Positions 8,369-16,844 of a stretch of 45,257 bases of DNA are shown piece by piece. A program made the position numbers and the translations under genes. The first letter of the stretch is position 1, and each line of letters begins with the position of its first letter. The DNA is from Burkholderiaceae bacterium. Its GTDB lineage: Bacteria > Pseudomonadota > Gammaproteobacteria > Burkholderiales > Burkholderiaceae_B. Location of the stretch: NCBI GenBank assembly GCA_030728985.1, contig JANQYI010000043.1, positions 1,444 to 46,700 of the forward strand, in the 5' to 3' direction. A model generated the notes under the pieces. That model was not told where the DNA came from and searched no databases. It saw nothing but the letters and a program-made list of their open reading frames with translations.

Positions 8369-8469
8369 CGCGCGCCCCGATCAACGCTCAGCGATTCAAA
8401 ATATGTCAGGGTACCCGCAAGTTCGCAATACTCAACAACGTCTGAATAGAAAAATAACGGTTTCATCAT
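8365..8469 (-). CDS. Small ORF (34 aa) between tsaC and the SDR gene
   Basis: An unreported-size reading frame starting ATG-ATG at 8469, 11 bases after the tsaC stop, with AAGAGA ahead of it. It ends with TGA at 8367-8365, overlapping the TTG start of the SDR gene by four bases (TTGA). The predicted peptide starts MMKPLFFYSD and ends DRGAR. It has no recognised domain, and no clear membrane segment was seen. The tight spacing on both sides looks like a coupling ORF that carries ribosomes onto the weak TTG start. It could instead be the remnant of a longer gene. Its reality is inferred from spacing alone. Confidence 0.4.
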   Translation of the reverse strand: MMKPLFFYSDVVEYCELAGTLTYFESLSVDRGAR

Positions 8470-8480
8470 GATGGTCTCTT

Positions 8481-9515
8481 TTAAAACGCAGCGGCGGCAC
8501 GTCCAAGGCGATCTTGAATCCCTAGCCATTCGAGCGAATCAGGAACTTCTTCCCACAACATACAGGCATAGTTGCCCTGATCAAGCGCCCGCAATGTCGC
8601 GTACAACGCATAGCTATAAGCAGCAGGCTGCACGGGCATGGTGACCCAATCGATTAGATCGTGCTGAGGTAGCTTGACCTGATCAATACTGTGCGTGACA
8701 CATACTAGTCGTTGCATCGAACGCAGTGTTTGCAACTTGATTTCCTCGAATAATTTGGATGCTTTCACGAGCTTAATGGGAGTACTGGGTGCATAATGCG
8801 ACTTCAGCGCTCCTGACACGCGCGGCGCTTGTGCATCAGGTTGGTGCACGGGCTTATCCAGCACCTGAGAGATCTCCTGATCAGTAATGTACCCGGGACG
8901 TAACAACACCGGACCCACCCCTTGACTGAGGCGCGATAGATCAATGATGGTTGACTCAATCCCAACTTCGCTAGAGCCACCCTCAAGAATCGACATTCCT
9001 GCTGCGACAAGTTCAGGAAACTCATCACGCACATGAGAAGATTGTGTCGGTGAAACCTGCCCAAACTTATTCGCAGAGGGACCCGCAATCCCGCCCTGCC
9101 CCGAAGGCTTACCTGCTGCAAACGTACGAATCAGTTTTTGAGCGATAGGATGTGAAGGGCATCGCAGACCCACACTGTCTTGTCCTCCGCTCACGACATC
9201 GGAAATATGCGATGCACGTTTGAGGATCAGGGTCAACGGACCCGGCCAAAACGCATCAATCAGCGCAAGCGCCTCGTCAGGCACCGAAGCGGCCCAATAT
9301 GACAAATCCGCTTCGGGCGTCACATGCACGATCACAGGGTGATTGGAAGGACGCCCCTTGGCTTGATAGATGCGCTCAACCGCTGCGCGACTTTCCGCGT
9401 CCGCGCCCAAGCCATAGACGGTCTCTGTTGGAAATGCGACCAGACCACCCTCGAGCAAGACTTGAGCAGCCTGCTGGATCTCGAGATCTGAAGCGGTTTT
9501 CACGCGGCCATCCAC
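8481..9515 (-). CDS. tsaC: Threonylcarbamoyl-AMP synthase, long (Sua5) form
   Basis: A 344-residue enzyme making threonylcarbamoyl-AMP from threonine, bicarbonate and ATP, the first step of t6A37 modification of ANN-decoding tRNAs. The N-terminal YrdC domain (about 1-210) shows FPTETVYGLGADA, KGRPSNHPVIVHV and the GPSANKFGQVSPT stretch. After a linker, a Sua5 C-terminal domain (about 230-344) makes this the two-domain version (often called Sua5 or TsaC2) rather than the 190-residue E. coli type. The start is GTG at 9515, placed directly after the purK stop (TGA-GTG); the nearby ATG is out of frame. It is the last of the purC-purE-purK-tsaC run, an arrangement common in Burkholderiales. Confidence 0.92.
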   Translation of the reverse strand: MDGRVKTASDLEIQQAAQVLLEGGLVAFPTETVYGLGADAESRAAVERIYQAKGRPSNHPVIVHVTPEADLSYWAASVPDEALALIDAFWPGPLTLILKRASHISDVVSGGQDSVGLRCPSHPIAQKLIRTFAAGKPSGQGGIAGPSANKFGQVSPTQSSHVRDEFPELVAAGMSILEGGSSEVGIESTIIDLSRLSQGVGPVLLRPGYITDQEISQVLDKPVHQPDAQAPRVSGALKSHYAPSTPIKLVKASKLFEEIKLQTLRSMQRLVCVTHSIDQVKLPQHDLIDWVTMPVQPAAYSYALYATLRALDQGNYACMLWEEVPDSLEWLGIQDRLGRAAAAF

Positions 9516-10673
9516 TCAAAGCGTTGCCGCAACGGGCAAACGCAAGACCTGCACGACTTGGTTGGCATGGGTCACGGCCTCAGCAATCGTCTTGCCCGTA
9601 CAGTTGACATGGCCCATCTTGCGTGCGCGACGTGCTTCGCGTTTGCCATACAGATGCAAAGACGAACCCGGTACTGCCAGCACCCCCGCCCAGTTAGGCT
9701 CGGCTTGTGTCTCGTCGGCGCCTGTGTACCAAACATCACCCAAAATATTGAGCATCACCACAGGTGCGAGCAAACGCGTGCTACCCAGTGGCAAACCCGC
9801 CATGACGCGCGCCTGTTGTTCGAACTGACTAGTCACGCACGCATTCATGCTGAAATGTCCGCTGTTGTGCGGACGGGGAGCGATCTCGTTGACGAGCAAT
9901 TGCCCATCACCCAAGACAAAAAACTCCACACACAGCACGCCTTCGTATTTGAGGCCGCGTGCGATCGCCAGCGCGGCTTCGGTTGCGCGCGCGGTCATCG
10001 CAGCCGCTTGCATATCGACCGTTGTCACAGCCAAAATGCCCTGCTCATGGACGTTGCGCGCCACGGGGAAGACGGCGCACTGACCATCCAAGCCACGCGC
10101 AAGCACGACAGAGAGCTCTTCTTTGAGATCGAGCATGGCTTCGAGTACGCAAGGCACACCACCAAACTCTGTGAAAGCCTTCAACGCCTCTTCAAGCGAA
10201 CGCACACGCGCTTGGCCTTTCCCGTCATAACCAAGACGAGCAACTTTTAAAATACCTGGAAATAGTTGCGTACCCGCAGCGCGCAAATCGGACTCCGAAC
10301 GAATCGCTGCGTAAGGCGCAACCGCGACACCCTGACTTGCGATGAAGGCTTTTTCTGCGATGCGATCCTGCACGATCTCGACTGCATGCGCGCCTGGCGT
10401 GACACGGCAATGCGCTGCCAAGGTCAGCAAGCTTTGTGCCGGAACGTTTTCAAACTCTGTCGTCACGGCACGGCACCGTTGTGCCAGCTTGATCAGCGCG
10501 GTTTCATCATCGTAAGTCGCCTGGATGTGCAGATCGGCCACAGAGGCTGCAGGTCCTTCTGACGCAGGATCCAACACCGCCACACGATAACCCAGCGACT
10601 GCGCAGCATGACAAAACATCCGGCCTAACTGACCGCCACCCATCAAACCCAACCACTCACCCGGTGCGATCAC
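9516..10673 (-). CDS. purK: N5-carboxyaminoimidazole ribonucleotide synthase
   Basis: A 385-residue ATP-grasp enzyme that carboxylates AIR to N5-CAIR in purine synthesis, feeding PurE. The N-terminal domain starts [14 protein letters not shown], the nucleotide/AIR-binding glycine loop. The ATP-grasp core follows ([20 protein letters not shown], then [16 protein letters not shown], the metal- and substrate-binding segment). A typical PurK C-terminal domain with NILGDVW and [17 protein letters not shown] completes the protein. The start is GTG at 10673, overlapping the purE stop by four bases (GTGA), which supports this start and coupling with purE. All conserved features look intact. Confidence 0.95.
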   Translation of the reverse strand: MIAPGEWLGLMGGGQLGRMFCHAAQSLGYRVAVLDPASEGPAASVADLHIQATYDDETALIKLAQRCRAVTTEFENVPAQSLLTLAAHCRVTPGAHAVEIVQDRIAEKAFIASQGVAVAPYAAIRSESDLRAAGTQLFPGILKVARLGYDGKGQARVRSLEEALKAFTEFGGVPCVLEAMLDLKEELSVVLARGLDGQCAVFPVARNVHEQGILAVTTVDMQAAAMTARATEAALAIARGLKYEGVLCVEFFVLGDGQLLVNEIAPRPHNSGHFSMNACVTSQFEQQARVMAGLPLGSTRLLAPVVMLNILGDVWYTGADETQAEPNWAGVLAVPGSSLHLYGKREARRARKMGHVNCTGKTIAEAVTHANQVVQVLRLPVAATL

Positions 10674-11176
10674 AGGGGCACTCGCATGTTACGCGCCGCC
10701 TCGGTCTGACGTGCGCGGAAGGCAAGGAGCTTTTCACGCAAGGCAGCATCGGTCGTCGCGAGTGTTGCGATCACGTGCAAGGCGGCATTCGCTGCGCCAG
10801 CTTCGCCAATCGCAAAGGTCGCTACCGGGATACCCTTGGGCATTTGCACGATAGACAAAAGAGAGTCCTCGCCACGTAAATACTTGGAGGGTACAGGCAC
10901 GCCAAACACAGGAATCTCTGTGAGTGCGGCCATCATGCCCGGCAAATGTGCTGCGCCACCCGCGCCGGCAATAATGCCACGCAAGCCTCGCGCTGCGGCC
11001 TGTGCGCCGTATTCGGCCATGTCTTGCGGCATACGATGCGCAGAGATTACCCGAGCCTCGCAAGGCACGCCAAAATCACCCAGCATATTAACCGCGTGCT
11101 GCATGACTTCCCAATCGCTGGACGAACCCATGATGACACCCACAAGCGGTGCACCAGCAGAAGATAAAGAGGTCAT
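10670..11176 (-). CDS. purE: N5-carboxyaminoimidazole ribonucleotide mutase
   Basis: A 168-residue class I PurE that converts N5-CAIR to CAIR. Family hallmarks are visible: [12 protein letters not shown] (residues 14-25), the catalytic SAHR at 45-48 (H47), and [11 protein letters not shown] at 71-81. The length is normal for bacterial PurE, which assembles as an octamer. The ATG at 11176 lies 35 bases after the purC stop. The 3' end overlaps the purK start by four bases, so PurE and PurK, which act on consecutive intermediates, are translationally coupled. Confidence 0.96.
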   Translation of the reverse strand: MTSLSSAGAPLVGVIMGSSSDWEVMQHAVNMLGDFGVPCEARVISAHRMPQDMAEYGAQAAARGLRGIIAGAGGAAHLPGMMAALTEIPVFGVPVPSKYLRGEDSLLSIVQMPKGIPVATFAIGEAGAANAALHVIATLATTDAALREKLLAFRARQTEAARNMRVPL

Positions 11177-11211
11177 AACAAGCCTTGCTAAAAAAAAGGT
11201 CAGTGAGTCGA

Positions 11212-12093
11212 TTAAGCGATCAAGCGATCCAGAGCTTCGCGATACTTGGCCGCAGTTTTAGCAATCACGTCCGTTGGCAAGCGAGGCGCTGGTGGGGTTT
11301 TGCCCCAGTCTTGCGTCTCGAGCCAGTCACGGACGAACTGTTTGTCAAACGAAGGCGGGCTGATGCCTTCGCGATAGCCCTCTGCGGGCCAAAAGCGTGA
11401 AGAATCGGGCGTGAGCACCTCATCCATCAAATGCAGCGTACCGTTCGCATCGAGCCCGAATTCGAATTTAGTATCTGCGATCATGATGCCCTTAGTGGCG
11501 GCAAAGCTCGCAGCCTCGGAGTACAGACGCAACGTGATCTCGCGAATACGCTCAGCCATTTCTTGGCCGACTTCTTTGATGACATGCGCAAAGTCCACAT
11601 TTTCATCATGCAAGCCCATCTCGGCCTTGGCGGCGGGCGTAAAAAGCGGTTCGGGTAACTTACCCGCTTGTTTGAGACCCGCAGGCAATTGAATCCCGCA
11701 GACCGAGCCGCTCGCCAGATAATCTTTCCAGCCGGAGCCGATCAGATATCCACGCGCGACAGCCTCGACCATAATGGGCTTGAGGCGTTTGACCACAACA
11801 GCACGTCCGACGACCTGATCGCGCTCATTCGGGGCAACCACATCCTCGGGGTTGATCCCTGTTGAGTGATTGGGCAGGACATGTGCGAGCTTTTCCAACC
11901 AGAAGTCGGTGAGCTCTTTGAGAACCTGACCCTTGCCGGGAATCGGATCATCCAGAATCACATCAAAGGCGGAAATACGATCCGTCGCAATGATCAAAAG
12001 CTTGTCATCGCCCATCGCATACATGTCGCGGACTTTGCCGCGCGCAAGTAATGGCAAAGATTGAATGCTGGACTGGTAAAGCGCTGAAGCCAT
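11212..12093 (-). CDS. purC: Phosphoribosylaminoimidazole-succinocarboxamide synthase (SAICAR synthetase)
   Basis: A 293-residue enzyme joining CAIR and aspartate with ATP to give SAICAR. Motifs are GKVRDMY near residue 19, [12 protein letters not shown] at 36-47, the [17 protein letters not shown] segment, and [10 protein letters not shown] followed by [13 protein letters not shown] near the C-terminus. The length is that of the longer PurC type (about 290-305) found in beta-proteobacteria and yeast rather than the 237-residue E. coli type. It starts 2 bases after the fba stop and lies ahead of purE-purK, so purine genes appear to be co-transcribed with fructose-bisphosphate aldolase. Confidence 0.95.
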   Translation of the reverse strand: MASALYQSSIQSLPLLARGKVRDMYAMGDDKLLIIATDRISAFDVILDDPIPGKGQVLKELTDFWLEKLAHVLPNHSTGINPEDVVAPNERDQVVGRAVVVKRLKPIMVEAVARGYLIGSGWKDYLASGSVCGIQLPAGLKQAGKLPEPLFTPAAKAEMGLHDENVDFAHVIKEVGQEMAERIREITLRLYSEAASFAATKGIMIADTKFEFGLDANGTLHLMDEVLTPDSSRFWPAEGYREGISPPSFDKQFVRDWLETQDWGKTPPAPRLPTDVIAKTAAKYREALDRLIA

Positions 12094-12095
12094 CT

Positions 12096-13160
12096 TTATT
12101 GCACAACCTGGGATAACTTGCCGGTCGCATACTGAGCCGCGACGTCCGACAGTGGCACAACCTTGATTTTACTGGCGTTGCCGGCCGTACCGAATTGCTG
12201 GTAACGCGCGATACAGATTGTCTTGGCCGCCTCACGTGCTGGCTTGAGGTATTCGCGGGGGTCGAATTTGCCTGGATTTTCAGCAAAGAAACGGCGAATC
12301 GCACCGGTCATCGCCAAACGGATATCGGTGTCGATGTTGATTTTGCGAACACCAAACTTGATCGCCTCTTGGATTTCTTCGACCGGCACACCGTAGGTTT
12401 CTTTCATGTCGCCACCGAACTGACGAATCTCAGCCAGCAATTCCTGCGGCACGCTTGAGCTGCCGTGCATCACCAGGTGGGTGTTAGGCAAGCGCTTGTT
12501 GATTTCCTTGATACGGGAGATCGACAAAATGTCGCCCGTGGGCTTGCGCGTGAACTTGTAAGCGCCATGGCTGGTACCGATCGCGATCGCGAGTGCGTCC
12601 AGTTGCGTACGGCGCACAAAATCCGCTGCCTGTTCTGGATCGGTCAACAACTGATCCATCGTCAGCTTGCCATCGGCACCGTGACCGTCTTCTTTGTCGC
12701 CTTCCATGGTTTCGAGCGAACCCAGACAGCCCAGTTCACCCTCAACCGTGACGCCTAATTTGTGCGCCATGTCCACGACTTGCTTGGTCACTGCGACGTT
12801 GTAGTCGTAATCGGCAATCGACTTGCCGTCTTCTTTGAGCGAGCCGTCCATCATCACGCTGGAAAATCCCAAGTCGATCGCACCCTGACAAATCTTGGGC
12901 GACTGGCCATGATCTTGATGCATCACAACAGGAATGTGGGGATAGGACTCGACCGCGGCTTGAATCAGATACTTAAGGAATCCCTCACCTGCGTATTTAC
13001 GCGCGCCTGCGGAGGCCTGCATGATGACCGGGCTGTCAGTCTGAGCCGCCGCTTCCATGATGGCCTGCACCTGTTCAAGGTTGTTCACATTAAATGCGGG
13101 AATGCCATAACCATGCTCTGCGGCGTGGTCGAGAAGCTGGCGCATGGAAACTAAAGCCAT
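12096..13160 (-). CDS. fba: Class II fructose-1,6-bisphosphate aldolase
   Basis: A 354-residue zinc-dependent aldolase interconverting fructose-1,6-bisphosphate with dihydroxyacetone phosphate and glyceraldehyde-3-phosphate. HQDHG at 81-85 supplies the catalytic aspartate (D83) and a zinc histidine (H84). [12 protein letters not shown] (about 139-150) and the later [11 protein letters not shown] stretch are characteristic of the subtype with CbbA-like proteins used in glycolysis, gluconeogenesis and the Calvin cycle. The ATG at 13160 follows AAAAGGAT. The upstream 136-base gap to the divergent methyltransferase gene must hold its promoter; I could not assign hexamers with confidence there (a TAAAAT -10-like element is present). 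No pyruvate kinase gene lies next to it, although pyk is often a neighbour in this order. Confidence 0.96.
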   Translation of the reverse strand: MALVSMRQLLDHAAEHGYGIPAFNVNNLEQVQAIMEAAAQTDSPVIMQASAGARKYAGEGFLKYLIQAAVESYPHIPVVMHQDHGQSPKICQGAIDLGFSSVMMDGSLKEDGKSIADYDYNVAVTKQVVDMAHKLGVTVEGELGCLGSLETMEGDKEDGHGADGKLTMDQLLTDPEQAADFVRRTQLDALAIAIGTSHGAYKFTRKPTGDILSISRIKEINKRLPNTHLVMHGSSSVPQELLAEIRQFGGDMKETYGVPVEEIQEAIKFGVRKINIDTDIRLAMTGAIRRFFAENPGKFDPREYLKPAREAAKTICIARYQQFGTAGNASKIKVVPLSDVAAQYATGKLSQVVQ

Positions 13161-13296
13161 GAGAGATCCTTTTTAGAGCAAAATGTCGGGGTTGTAGGGA
13201 ATTTACCGAGTATTTTACGGCAGCATGGACGTATTTGCCCTCTGCTCCCCAAAAACTCGGCTCTAAGCAGTTTTGATCCTCTGATGAGAAGCCCCC

Positions 13297-14454
13297 ATGC
13301 CGCACGGCAATCCCGATGTAAACAGCACCACCCCCACCATTTCTTGGCTCGCCGGCGAGCAAACGCTCACCTCGGCCTGGCGTTCTGAAAACGGCTGGGC
13401 GCCCCCTAAACGCACGGCACTCGCCGACGATACGATGAGTGCCGACACCGCCTACAGGCTAGCAAGCGAAGGCGTCGCGCTGATTTGGACGGGTGACTTT
13501 CAAAATGCCCGCCAACTCTTGCAGGCGTTGGCACGGCGCACGGCCAAACGCCGTCCAAAATACCTCGAGTTGCCCTACCCCGAGCGCTTTCATCAGGTCA
13601 GACTGGCGCGCGCGCAACGTGCCCGTACCCTAGGCATGCTGTGCTTGCCTGTTGAGCCCCATCACCTGCTCACACACCGCCGTGCACCCAATGTCAACGC
13701 GGCATGCGTCGCCGCCCACGGCGACAGCAAAGCCGGCTATGTCACACCCTTAACAGAACTGCTGGGCCTGATCAGCGCCTACGAGTGGCGTAAAAATGGG
13801 GTCGACGTTCCGGCGCTGGGTGTTCGGATCCATCCGCATTACGGCGTCTTTGCGCCCACCCGCTCAGAGTATCTCGAGCTCATCGCGCAGGCACCACTCC
13901 CACAAGGTCCCGGCATGTTGGGTCATGCGTTTGATATCGGTACAGGAACGGGCGTAATCGCCGCCTTGTTGCTCAAGCGTGGACTCACGCACGTGACTGC
14001 AACAGATACGAGCGCGCGCGCCCTAGAATGCGCCCAAGAAAACATCGAACGTTTAGGCTTATCGTCAGGTGTGAAGTTTGTGCAAACAGATCTGTTTCCT
14101 GACGGGCAAGCGGATCTGATTGTCTGCAATCCGCCTTGGCTGCCGGGCCGCCCTGCTTCAGGACTGGAGCATGCGATCTACGACCAGGACCAGCATATGC
14201 TCAAGGGTTTTATTAAGGGACTGCCCACACACCTGACCCCCCAAGGCGAAGGCTGGCTGATTTTGTCTGACCTTGCAGAGCATCTAGGTCTGCGCACGCG
14301 CGAGGACTTGCTGGAGTGGATTGAAACCGCTGGCCTTCGGGTGATGGAGCGGCTGGATATTCGTCCCATGCATGGCAAAACAAAGGACGAGGAAGATCCT
14401 CTCGCCGATGCACGTCGCGCTGAGGTCACCTCGCTTTGGCGGCTGCGTGTCTAA
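13297..14454 (+). CDS. Class I SAM-dependent methyltransferase with NPPW motif
   Basis: A 385-residue protein whose C-terminal half is a Rossmann methyltransferase. The SAM loop DIGTGTG is at 213-219, an acidic residue sits at the end of the second strand (TATDTSARALECA), and the catalytic NPPW is at 278-281. The NPP(Y/F/W) signature belongs to enzymes methylating a planar nitrogen, such as RlmG, RsmC, PrmC and TrmN6. The roughly 200-residue N-terminal region is distinct and holds the TPLTELLGLISAYEWRKNGVDV stretch, probably a substrate-recognition domain. The substrate is not identifiable from sequence. It is transcribed divergently from fba and ends 55 bases before the convergent mog gene, with no clear terminator between them. 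Confidence 0.75.
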   Translation: MPHGNPDVNSTTPTISWLAGEQTLTSAWRSENGWAPPKRTALADDTMSADTAYRLASEGVALIWTGDFQNARQLLQALARRTAKRRPKYLELPYPERFHQVRLARAQRARTLGMLCLPVEPHHLLTHRRAPNVNAACVAAHGDSKAGYVTPLTELLGLISAYEWRKNGVDVPALGVRIHPHYGVFAPTRSEYLELIAQAPLPQGPGMLGHAFDIGTGTGVIAALLLKRGLTHVTATDTSARALECAQENIERLGLSSGVKFVQTDLFPDGQADLIVCNPPWLPGRPASGLEHAIYDQDQHMLKGFIKGLPTHLTPQGEGWLILSDLAEHLGLRTREDLLEWIETAGLRVMERLDIRPMHGKTKDEEDPLADARRAEVTSLWRLRV

Positions 14455-14509
14455 GGCCTAAATGCGAACACCCAAGCCCTAGAACGCCAACCCTCTGCGC
14501 AAATATGTT

Positions 14510-15127
14510 TTACGCAGCCGGAGGACGACGCGCGGACTTAGGCCTAAACGCCTTGACCACCGCATCGTCGGTCTCGATATAGGGACCACCGATCAGGTCG
14601 ATGCAGTATGGAACCGCCGCAAAAATACCCGACGCGACGACTGAACCATCCTCACGCTTAAGCCCTTCAAGCGTTTCACTGATCGCCTTAGGTTGACCGG
14701 GTAAATTGATGATGAGCGCGGCATGATCTGCCGTTTCTCGGAGCACCGCGACTTGTCGCGACAAAATCGCAGTGGGCACAAACTGCAAGCTGATTTGACG
14801 CATTTGTTCGCCAAAACCCGGCATCTCGCGGGTGGCCACGGCCGTCGTGGCTTCTGGAGTCACGTCACGGCGCGCCGGGCCCGTCCCTCCCGTCGTCAGC
14901 ACCAAGTTGCAGCGCTCGACATCCACTAACTCCCTCAACGCCGCCGAGATCGTCGGTGCATCATCTTGAATCAAGCGTGTGACAAATTCGATTGGCGTTG
15001 TGACGGCCTTTTCCAGCCATGCCTGCAAGGCAGGGATACCCTGATCCTCATAGACACCTTTTGAAGCACGATCTGAAACAGAAACGAGACCGATACGAAT
15101 CGTATCGGGGTGACGACCAGCGTTCAT
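14510..15127 (-). CDS. mog: Molybdopterin adenylyltransferase, MogA/MoaB family
   Basis: A 205-residue protein of the MoCF-binding family. It shows VSVSDRASKGVYEDQG (16-30) and the nucleotide-binding loop TTGGTGPARRDVTPEAT at 78-94, followed by PGFGEQMR (103-110). The aspartate in RRDVTPEAT matches the catalytic position of E. coli MogA, which adenylates molybdopterin before molybdenum insertion. The length and the C-terminal IDLIGGPYIETDD segment fit MogA better than the shorter MoaB. The start overlaps the cbpM stop by four bases, so a molybdenum-cofactor gene is translationally coupled to a co-chaperone regulator; the functional reason is not evident. Confidence 0.88.
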   Translation of the reverse strand: MNAGRHPDTIRIGLVSVSDRASKGVYEDQGIPALQAWLEKAVTTPIEFVTRLIQDDAPTISAALRELVDVERCNLVLTTGGTGPARRDVTPEATTAVATREMPGFGEQMRQISLQFVPTAILSRQVAVLRETADHAALIINLPGQPKAISETLEGLKREDGSVVASGIFAAVPYCIDLIGGPYIETDDAVVKAFRPKSARRPPAA

Positions 15128-15450
15128 CTTTGATACACCTCAAGCTGTGTTCTTAACTGTCTGACTTCTTCCATTAAATCGACCATCAGCGCCGCAGCTT
15201 CCAGATTGACCTCGAAGTCTCTTTGCGCACGGGCAATCTGACGCGCGCGGGCAGCCGCAGCACTGGCGAAAAGCCAGCGCTCTGGCGAGGTCTCCGCAAT
15301 GATCACGTCGCGTTCAACACCCACGAAGCCCTCTCGCACCAGCGTGACGACCCAGTCGATCTGCTGCTCACACAAACATGCCATCTCATGCACGGACAGC
15401 GGCGCACTGTCATCGACCATGACGGCTGAGTAAATCGTCACCGATTTCAT
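15124..15450 (-). CDS. cbpM: Chaperone modulator CbpM-like protein
   Basis: A 108-residue protein directly downstream of cbpA, overlapping it by four bases. In E. coli CbpM binds the J domain of CbpA and blocks its co-chaperone and DNA-binding functions. The sequence fits: an N-terminal MerR-like winged-helix-type segment (LSVHEMACLCEQQIDWVVTL, then REGFVGVERDV), the PERWLFASAAAARARQIARA helix, and a C-terminal helical tail (LMVDLMEEVRQLRTQLEVYQ) that looks coiled-coil forming. The identification combines weak sequence signature with strong position. It overlaps the mog start at its 3' end. Confidence 0.83.
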   Translation of the reverse strand: MKSVTIYSAVMVDDSAPLSVHEMACLCEQQIDWVVTLVREGFVGVERDVIIAETSPERWLFASAAAARARQIARAQRDFEVNLEAAALMVDLMEEVRQLRTQLEVYQR

Positions 15451-16415
15451 GCCTGAACTCCCAAATGGCTGCGCGGATTAAAAGGGGCTGCCTTGGCTAA
15501 TGCTTGATAGGCTTCTTTCGCAGCCTCCGTCGTGGCGGGCGGCCACACCACCTCCAACACCAAATACAAATCACCCGCTGGATCACCTGGTAAGCCTTTG
15601 CCACGCAATCTGAGCTTGCTGGCCGGCTGACTGCCCGCACTGATACTGACCTCGACCTCACCCTGCAAGGTCGGCACACGGACTTGACCGCCACAAGCAG
15701 CCTCCCAAGGGGTGACGGGCAGCTTCATGCTGAGGTCCCGACCCTGCACTTGATAAAGAGGGTGCGCAGCAAAATGCACCGTCAAAAACAAATCGCCTGC
15801 CGGACCGCCTGCCTCGCCCGGCATACCCTGACCGGATAATCGAATCATCTGACCAGCCCGCACACCCACAGGAATCTTGACGCTCAAGGTGCGATTGACG
15901 AGCTGTGGACGACCTTGCGCATCAAGCTGCACGGAACGTAAGCCCAGCTCGCGCGTCACGCCATTGAGGCTGTCCTCCAGGGAAATTTCGATATCCGCGT
16001 GATGATCTTCGCCCTTGTAGGGTTGTTGCGCTCCGGTTTGAGGCGCCTCTGCGCCCGAGCCGCGCCGCTGCCGCTCAGCTTGCTTAAACAAGCTGGATAA
16101 AAAGTCATGAAACTGCGCATCATCCGGCGCGTGTCCGTCACCACCGGCGAACTCAAAGCCGCGATCCCAACCGGGTCCGGGTGCAGCGCCTCCAGAGGAA
16201 ACATTTGTTCTAAGCTGATCGTAGGCCGCACGTTTTTCTTCGTCCCGCAGTACGTCATTGGCCTCGTTGACCTCGCGCATGCGGGTCTCCGCATCCTTTT
16301 CTTTACTGACATCCGGGTGGTATTTACGCGCGAGTTTGCGATAAGCTTTGCGGATATCATCCTGCGAAGCCTCTGGCGTTAGTTCAAGAGTTTTGTAGTA
16401 GTCTTTAAATTCCAT
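15447..16415 (-). CDS. cbpA: Curved DNA-binding protein / DnaJ-class co-chaperone
   Basis: A 322-residue J-domain protein. The J domain covers about residues 3-70, with the HPD tripeptide at 33-35 that stimulates DnaK ATPase. A glycine-rich linker follows (SSGGAAPGPGWDRG), then two beta-barrel C-terminal substrate-binding domains (about 130-310). There is no cysteine-rich zinc-finger domain, so it is the CbpA (type II) form and not DnaJ. Upstream, a heat-shock-like promoter is visible at 16460-16489. No good Shine-Dalgarno precedes the ATG. It leads a three-gene overlapping run, cbpA-cbpM-mog. Confidence 0.92.
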   Translation of the reverse strand: MEFKDYYKTLELTPEASQDDIRKAYRKLARKYHPDVSKEKDAETRMREVNEANDVLRDEEKRAAYDQLRTNVSSGGAAPGPGWDRGFEFAGGDGHAPDDAQFHDFLSSLFKQAERQRRGSGAEAPQTGAQQPYKGEDHHADIEISLEDSLNGVTRELGLRSVQLDAQGRPQLVNRTLSVKIPVGVRAGQMIRLSGQGMPGEAGGPAGDLFLTVHFAAHPLYQVQGRDLSMKLPVTPWEAACGGQVRVPTLQGEVEVSISAGSQPASKLRLRGKGLPGDPAGDLYLVLEVVWPPATTEAAKEAYQALAKAAPFNPRSHLGVQA

Positions 16416-16459
16416 GTGTGTGGCCGCAAAAAATGCGCCAAAAAGGTGGATACACCTTC

Positions 16460-16489
16460 ACAATGGGGGCAAATTCACAAAATTACAAG
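16460..16489 (-). promoter_or_regulatory. Candidate sigma-32 (heat-shock) promoter of cbpA
   Basis: On the - strand, CTTGTAA (16489-16483) and CCCCATTGT (16468-16460) are separated by 14 bases. The sigma-32 consensus is CTTGAAA, a 13-17 base gap, and CCCCATNT, so there is one mismatch in each element as written. Predicted transcription would start near 16453, about 38 bases before the cbpA ATG. Function is inferred from consensus match and from the chaperone gene it serves. Confidence 0.6.
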
Positions 16490-16513
16490 CCCTTTTAAAC
16501 AGACGAAGCCTCT

Positions 16514-16843
16514 ATGCAAATCCATCACATTCCATTTGGCACCACTGACTGGTCAAACATCCCCGCCACGGAGCACCCCGGCACCACAGGCAAAGCATGT
16601 TGGCGGACACAACAGTTTGGCGCTATCCGCGTCAGGATGGTCGAATACACACCCGGTTATCTCGCGGATCACTGGTGTGAAAAAGGACACATTTTGTTGT
16701 GCTTGAGCGGCTCACTGCGCACCGCACTCAAAGATGGTCGTGTCTTTGATCTCAAGCCTGGCATGAGCTACCAGGTCGCGGATGGCGCAGAGCCGCACCA
16801 GTCCTCGACAGAGACTGGTGCAACGCTTTTTATTGTGGATTGA
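16514..16843 (+). CDS. Small single-domain cupin of the DHCW-motif type
   Basis: A 109-residue protein, essentially one cupin barrel. The recognisable signature is YLADHWCEKGH (49-59), with D52-H53-W54-C55 and H59 as likely metal or ligand residues, followed by LLCLSGSL and a PGMSYQVADGAEPH segment typical of the second cupin motif. Members are widespread but have no established biochemical role. It is divergent from cbpA (98-base shared region). Its stop (16841-16843) lies one base from the stop of the convergent pgk gene, with no terminator visible between them. Confidence 0.75.
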   Translation: MQIHHIPFGTTDWSNIPATEHPGTTGKACWRTQQFGAIRVRMVEYTPGYLADHWCEKGHILLCLSGSLRTALKDGRVFDLKPGMSYQVADGAEPHQSSTETGATLFIVD

Positions 16844-16844
16844 T

